From: Paenibacillus ehimensis NBRC 15659
GTDB taxonomy: Bacteria; Bacillota; Bacilli; Paenibacillales; NBRC-103111
Assembly: GCF_004000785.1 (NCBI RefSeq)
Contig: NZ_BILX01000014.1
Span: 61,905-125,904 of the forward strand
DNA: 64,000 bases
Direction of reading: 5' to 3'
Notes under the pieces: generated by a model
What the model was told of the DNA's origin: nothing
Database searches by the model: none
Seen by the model: only the letters and a program-made list of their open reading frames with translations
Position numbers and translations under genes: made by a program
Part shown: positions 59,437 to 64,000 of the stretch, piece by piece
Layout of the letters: each line of letters starts with the position of its first letter
Numbering within the stretch: position 1 is the first letter of the stretch

Positions 59437-60765
59437 TTAAGCAAGACTTGGCTGTATGGCAAACAGCGGGAGCGTTTGTTCCTCTTCTTCCGTATCGACG
59501 ATCTCGACAGGAATCCGACGAATATCCGCCCCCAGCGCGCTGAGCTTCTCGGCAATATTCACATATCCCCGGTCAATGTGATGAATACCGGTAATTTCCG
59601 TATCGCCCTCGGCCACAAGCGCAGCCAAAATGAGCGCCGCTCCGGCACGCAGGTCGGTCGCGCAAACCTTCGCCCCTTGGAGCTTGCTGCCGCCGCTAAC
59701 GACCGCCGTACGGCCTTCCACCTTAATCTGGGCATTCATGTTCAACATTTGCTCAACATGCATAAAACGGTTCTCGAACACCGTTTCGGTAACCAGGCTG
59801 GTCCCGTCTGCTACCAGCAGCAGCGCCATCATCTGCGACTGCATGTCGGTAGGGAAGCCGGGATAAGGCAATGTTTTAAGATCCACCGCACGGAGAGGAC
59901 GATCCGTGTACACCCGCAGGCCGTTCTCATCTTCTTGAATTTGCACGCCCATCTCCTGCATCTTGGAAATAACCGGACGCAAATGGTCCCCGATTGCTCC
60001 CTCGATGTACAAATCGCTGTTCGTGATGGCGGCGGCAATCATATATGTACCCGCTTCTATGCGGTCGGGAATAACCGTATGTACTGCACCGGTAAGCTTC
60101 GATACGCCGTCAATGCGAATGATGCCCGTACCCGCTCCGCGGATTTTGGCACCCATCGCGTTAAGATAGTTGGCCAGATCGACGATCTCCGGCTCCTTGG
60201 CGGCGTTCTCAATTAAGGTCGTGCCTTCGGCAAGCGTCGCGGCCATCATAATGTTCTCCGTCGCTCCCACACTGGCGACATCGAGGTAGACCTTGGCGCC
60301 CTTTAATCTTCCGCTCACTCTCGCTTCGATATATCCTTGGCCGAGCTCAATCTCGGCGCCCATCGCTTCAAAGCCTTTCAGATGCTGGTCGATCGGACGC
60401 GTGCCGATAGCGCATCCACCGGGCAATGATATGCGCGCCTGCCCCACACGGGCTAACAGCGGACCCATGACCAGAAACGACGCCCGCATTTTTCTTACCA
60501 GATCATAGGAGGCCTCGCACGTGTCGATTTTGCTTGCATCGATGCGGACCGTTTCATGTTTATATTCAATCTTGATTCCCAGACTTTCAAGCACCTTGTT
60601 AATGACAAGGACGTCGTCCAGGGGAGGCGCGTCGTGAATGACGCTGACTCCGTCCGTTCCTAAGATCGAGGCTGCGATGATCGGCAGGACAGCGTTTTTT
60701 GCGCCGTGTATTTTTACCCTGCCGGATAGCTTTTTGCCGCCGCGGACGATTATTTTGCTCATCAT
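59437..60765 (-). CDS. murA: UDP-N-acetylglucosamine 1-carboxyvinyltransferase
   Basis: 442 residues from ATG 60765 behind GGAGGGG. MurA transfers enolpyruvate to UDP-GlcNAc, the first committed step of peptidoglycan synthesis. The substrate-binding Lys23-Asn24 ([10 protein letters not shown]) and active-site Cys118 in [13 protein letters not shown] are present, so the enzyme should be fosfomycin-sensitive. Its position upstream of spoIID corresponds to murAA of B. subtilis. Confidence 0.97.
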   Translation of the reverse strand: MMSKIIVRGGKKLSGRVKIHGAKNAVLPIIAASILGTDGVSVIHDAPPLDDVLVINKVLESLGIKIEYKHETVRIDASKIDTCEASYDLVRKMRASFLVMGPLLARVGQARISLPGGCAIGTRPIDQHLKGFEAMGAEIELGQGYIEARVSGRLKGAKVYLDVASVGATENIMMAATLAEGTTLIENAAKEPEIVDLANYLNAMGAKIRGAGTGIIRIDGVSKLTGAVHTVIPDRIEAGTYMIAAAITNSDLYIEGAIGDHLRPVISKMQEMGVQIQEDENGLRVYTDRPLRAVDLKTLPYPGFPTDMQSQMMALLLVADGTSLVTETVFENRFMHVEQMLNMNAQIKVEGRTAVVSGGSKLQGAKVCATDLRAGAALILAALVAEGDTEITGIHHIDRGYVNIAEKLSALGADIRRIPVEIVDTEEEEQTLPLFAIQPSLA

Positions 60766-60908
60766 GATCCCCCTCCGCGTAATTTCTGCTTGCGGTTTCA
60801 TAGTACTTTAGCCGGTCACGATACCATTCGTGGCCCAAGCGGATTTTTTAACGGTTGTACTAACCATTGTTGACAACATTCTCCTTGGTTATTCGAAAAA
60901 ATGTTTTT

Positions 60909-61160
60909 TCAGAACATTCCGGAGAACCAAGTCGACCACTCCAGATAGTCGATCACGAAACGGGCGGTCTGATATCCCAGCGCGATGGAGAGCAGGATTT
61001 GCAGCATTTTGGCTTGAGCGCTTTTGGGGCGCCTCAGCATCATCTCCAGCTTCAGTTCCTGCAGTGCCCACCAAGAGACGCCGATGAATACCAGGACGAT
61101 CACAATGTTGATCATCCCCTTTAGCCCCATCGACGCGCTCATTTGATCCAAATAATCCAT
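60909..61160 (-). CDS. DUF1146 family membrane protein (YwzB-like)
   Basis: 83 residues with two predicted membrane segments (about 15-35 and 50-72) and a basic loop with MMLRRPKSAQAK between them. The family is encoded between the ATP synthase operon and murA in Bacillales (YwzB). Function unknown. The fit of size, topology and position makes the assignment good. Confidence 0.88.
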   Translation of the reverse strand: MDYLDQMSASMGLKGMINIVIVLVFIGVSWWALQELKLEMMLRRPKSAQAKMLQILLSIALGYQTARFVIDYLEWSTWFSGMF

Positions 61161-61329
61161 GGAAAAGCATTCCCCGCTTTCACCGAAGTGTCCCGGACCG
61201 GAAACAGCCGTACTGCCGTTCCCCGTCCCGATCGGAAAGCTTTATCAAGCACTTTTTACCCGCTTCCCCGGCGGTCTAATCGAACCGTGCCGCCAGGCAT
61301 CGGAGCGGGCGCGGGCGGTCAGGCCCGGT

Positions 61330-63849
61330 TTATTTCAGAATCCCCATCAACAGTTGGACGAATTCGGCCCGGGTCGCCTGCTGCTCGGGCCGGAACGAGC
61401 CGTCCGCATAGCCGCCGACCAGTCCTTCCGCTTTCATCTGCTTGAGCAGACCGACGCCCCAGTACTCTTCATCCACGTCGGTGAACGGAAGGGCGCCTCT
61501 TCGTTTGCCCGTCATGTTCATGCTGCGTGCCAGCATTGCCGTCATCTCCATGCGAGTGACCGGCTGGTCCGGCGCAAACGTCCCGTCCGGGTAGCCTTCG
61601 ATAATACCCGCCTGCGTCGCCCGAGCCACGTGGTTGTAGGCCCAATGCGTCGCCGGCAAGTCCAAGTAGCTGACCGCTTTTTGCTTCTCGAGCCGGAACG
61701 CCCGTGAAATGACTGCCGTCGCTTCAGCGCGGGTAATCGGCCGGTCGGGCTGAAACGTATAGTTGTCGTATCCGTCAATGACCTGCTTGCCGGTCAAATT
61801 CAAGATCGCTTTCTGCGCCCAATGCCCTCGAATATCGGTATAACCGCCGGTCAGCGGCTTGGCATTAACGAGCAGCTGATACATTCGGTTGTCGAACGGC
61901 CGGTTTGAAGTCAGCTTCAGATAGTACATCCCCGGCTTGAAGCGGCCGGACAGCTGCTGCGAGTCAGACGAGCCGCCGTTCATCGAGGTCGCCATCGAAT
62001 TCATCGACCCGTCATATAAATGCATATACATGCTCACGCCGGAAGGGATGTCGCTAAGTCCGACCTGAACAAAGCTCTCCTCTTCCACCTTGAACTGGAA
62101 CCAGTCCACATCGTCCGACTTATCGAGCAGGCCGTTATACGGGGTATCCATCGAGATGGCTGTCGCCTGATAAGAGCGGTTATTCGGTTCGTTCGGATCG
62201 ATCAGCTTCGCGTCGTATTCGACCGCGAGCGTATATTCACCAACAACCGGATTCGTATAATCCTTCACATTGGTAACCCGAATGTAATAGGTACCGGGGA
62301 ACACTTCCGGCAACGAGTACGACTCCGTTGCACCGTCGTCCCCTTCGTCGATTGTCACCGACTTCTCTCCCTGCTTTTGAACGAGAAGCACCGGGTCGAT
62401 TCGCGCCGTATCGGTCATCACATGAATGCGCAACGAACCGGTTTGATGGACAGGGAATTCATACCAATCCACATCATTGTATTGATGAAACGTCCCTTTG
62501 ACCTTCACGCTCCGGGAAGGCAGCACGGACGCTTTAAACTGGCGGTCGTTGTCTTCGTACGGATCACGGTAAATGTCAAAGGAAGTTGTAAGCCCGTAAG
62601 GCGTCTCCACTTTGCGGTTGCGATCGCTAAGCTGGAGTTGAAAATAACTGCGTCCCTTCGATACTTTGAACGGAACCGTCTGGCCCCCTTGCACGGTTTT
62701 GGTCGTCAGCACGCCGGAAGCGTCCGTATGCTGCACATTCACCGATAAGCTGCTGTCGAGCTCCAGCGTAACATTTACGGTTCCGTCGTAGGCAGCATCC
62801 GTCGCAAACCAGTCGTTATCCGTGCCGTCCGAGAAGGATGCGGTGATTTTTTTGCTCACGGATATCACTTTGGCCTGATCCTTACGGTTGTTCGGTTCGT
62901 ACATGTCCGCCAAATAAGGCTCATTGAGCAATCGGTCTACCCGTAGCAAGCCGTAGCCGGTGCGCGGATTCCAGCCTTTTCCGCTGAGGTCCTCCGCAGT
63001 TTGGCGAATCCATTGACGAATCTGATACGCTTTCATCTCCGGATTCCGCCCCCACAGCAGCGCGGCCGCAGCCGCGACTTGCGGCGCAGCCATCGACGTG
63101 CCGTCCTTCGCTTCGTACGAACCGCCGATCGCCGTTGTAAACACATCCCAAGGCGCGACGACGTCGACCTCCGGCCCCGTGTTGGACCTTTCGTTCACCG
63201 TACCGTTGGCATTCACTCCGCCCACCGCGAGGACGGTAGGATATGCCGCCGGATATTTGACGCGGTTTCCTTCGTTGCCCGTAGCGGCTACCAGCAGCAC
63301 ATCTCGTTCCTCCGCGTACCGTACGATATCGTTCATATAGGCGGAGTATTTATTGAGGCCGAGCGAGAGAACAACGATCTTGGCGCCATGGTCGACGGCA
63401 TAACGAATCCCTTCGCCGAGCTTCTGCTCGCCGCCGGAGCCGTCCGCTTCAAGCGCTTTGATCGGCATGATCCGGGCATTCCACAGCATGCCGGCAACGC
63501 CGCGGTCGTTATTTCCCACCGCGCCTATCACACCCGCTACGTTTGTGCCATGACCGTTGTCGTCCGCCGGCGGCTGTTTCGGATGAATCAGGTTGACGCC
63601 CGGCAGCAAATTGGGCTTCAAATCGGGGTGCGCCAAATCCACTCCGGTATCCACGACCGCGATAATCATGCCGGTGTTGCTTTGCGTCACATTCCAGGCT
63701 TCGTTCATATGAATTTGCTTAAGGTAAGTTTGCTTGGCATAGAACGGATCGTCCGCCTCCAAAGCATAGACCATACCGGTGCTGGTGAGGAAAATCGTGA
63801 GGCCTAAGAATGATGAGTATATGGTATGTTTAAGATTTATGCCGTTCAT
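61330..63849 (-). CDS. SLH-anchored subtilisin-like serine protease (S8 family)
   Basis: 839 residues. A signal peptide (hydrophobic 9-28, cleavage near VYA-LEA) precedes a peptidase S8 domain (about 40-320) with the full triad Asp67 (VVDTGVD), His100 (NGHGTNVAG), Ser252 (GTSMAAPQ) and oxyanion Asn192 (TGNEG). Three beta-sandwich pre-peptidase-C-like modules (about 320-650, repeating DWFQF/DWYEF and YYLKLT/YYIRVT signatures) follow. Three SLH domains complete the protein (about 655-839, VIDGYDNYTFQPDRPITRAE, IIEGYPDGTFAPDQPVTRME, LVGGYADGSFRPEQQATRAE). Probably a cell-surface protease held by pyruvylated wall polysaccharide. No propeptide domain is obvious. The ATG has AAGGA about 12 bases upstream. 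Confidence 0.93.
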   Translation of the reverse strand: MNGINLKHTIYSSFLGLTIFLTSTGMVYALEADDPFYAKQTYLKQIHMNEAWNVTQSNTGMIIAVVDTGVDLAHPDLKPNLLPGVNLIHPKQPPADDNGHGTNVAGVIGAVGNNDRGVAGMLWNARIMPIKALEADGSGGEQKLGEGIRYAVDHGAKIVVLSLGLNKYSAYMNDIVRYAEERDVLLVAATGNEGNRVKYPAAYPTVLAVGGVNANGTVNERSNTGPEVDVVAPWDVFTTAIGGSYEAKDGTSMAAPQVAAAAALLWGRNPEMKAYQIRQWIRQTAEDLSGKGWNPRTGYGLLRVDRLLNEPYLADMYEPNNRKDQAKVISVSKKITASFSDGTDNDWFATDAAYDGTVNVTLELDSSLSVNVQHTDASGVLTTKTVQGGQTVPFKVSKGRSYFQLQLSDRNRKVETPYGLTTSFDIYRDPYEDNDRQFKASVLPSRSVKVKGTFHQYNDVDWYEFPVHQTGSLRIHVMTDTARIDPVLLVQKQGEKSVTIDEGDDGATESYSLPEVFPGTYYIRVTNVKDYTNPVVGEYTLAVEYDAKLIDPNEPNNRSYQATAISMDTPYNGLLDKSDDVDWFQFKVEEESFVQVGLSDIPSGVSMYMHLYDGSMNSMATSMNGGSSDSQQLSGRFKPGMYYLKLTSNRPFDNRMYQLLVNAKPLTGGYTDIRGHWAQKAILNLTGKQVIDGYDNYTFQPDRPITRAEATAVISRAFRLEKQKAVSYLDLPATHWAYNHVARATQAGIIEGYPDGTFAPDQPVTRMEMTAMLARSMNMTGKRRGALPFTDVDEEYWGVGLLKQMKAEGLVGGYADGSFRPEQQATRAEFVQLLMGILK

Positions 63850-64000
63850 CGCATTCAGAATCCTTTATCATGATTTTCTTCAGCCTAACCCCATTATCTC
63901 ATTCTAAGCTTTAAGCGGAATCCCTGCAACTGGAATTGAAAACCTGAGGGCAAAGTTTCACCATTCGGACATATACGCCGAAAAACCCCTCGCCGCCGTT

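Noticed and set aside
1..64000. CRISPR arrays, insertion sequences, prophage, tRNA or rRNA genes
   Set aside because: I looked for regular repeats, transposase or integrase motifs and structural RNA signatures and saw none; weak or degenerate copies could be missed by eye.

Overview
The window reads as chromosome of a motile, endospore-forming, S-layer-bearing Firmicute, most probably a Paenibacillus-like member of the Bacillales. The evidence is the combination of sporulation genes (spoIIID, spoIIQ, spoIID, an alpha/beta-type SASP), a sigma-D flagellar cluster with CsrA/FliW control, ComFA/ComFC, DegS/DegU, Mbl, CsaB and several SLH-domain surface proteins. Almost all genes lie on the minus strand. 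No tRNA, rRNA, insertion sequence, prophage or CRISPR array was seen.

Layout on the plus-strand ruler. 1-2.2 kb: the 5' part of secA, long-form hpf (overlapping sigma-H and sigma-A promoters) and a cold-shock gene. 2.37-2.43 kb: a cluster of four DnaA-box-like nonamers. 2.6-17.6 kb: an AT-rich glycan-biosynthesis island. Its left plus-strand part encodes a KAS III-like enzyme, an acyl carrier protein, a Gfo/Idh/MocA dehydrogenase, a DegT-type aminotransferase and an LpxD-like acyltransferase. Together these look like a cassette that makes and N-acylates an amino sugar nucleotide. The middle encodes two multidomain glycosyltransferases and a NodU-type carbamoyltransferase. The right end holds two tandem paralogous glycosyltransferase-TPR proteins.

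17.6-27.8 kb is the classical late flagellar cluster, in transcription order yvyF, flgM, flgN, flgK, flgL, DUF6470, fliW, csrA, hag, an extra glycosyltransferase, fliD, flaG, fliS and a fliT-like gene. In Bacillus subtilis fliT is followed closely by the hpf homologue and secA, so the glycan island sits in an otherwise conserved junction. The simplest reading is that the island builds and attaches a complex, acylated, methylated and carbamoylated glycan on the short flagellin; that is inference.

27.9-33.0 kb holds comFC, comFA, a small membrane protein resembling half a glycosyltransferase, degU and degS. 33.1-37.6 kb holds a secreted phosphodiester-glycosidase-like protein, metK (with a promoter-proximal terminator but no S-box) and a SASP. 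37.6-52.3 kb is a cell-surface region: a small secreted protein, a large S-layer protein with N-terminal SLH repeats, a larger protein with C-terminal SLH repeats, a TagO/WecA-type phosphosugar transferase, the pyruvyltransferase CsaB, a DUF5693 membrane protein and phosphoglucomutase. 52.3-61.2 kb holds fabZ, a CDP-alcohol phosphatidyltransferase, an EpuA-type protein, flhP, flhO, mbl, spoIIID, spoIIQ, spoIID, murA and a DUF1146 gene, an order much like B. subtilis. 61.3-63.8 kb encodes a subtilisin-like protease carrying three SLH domains.
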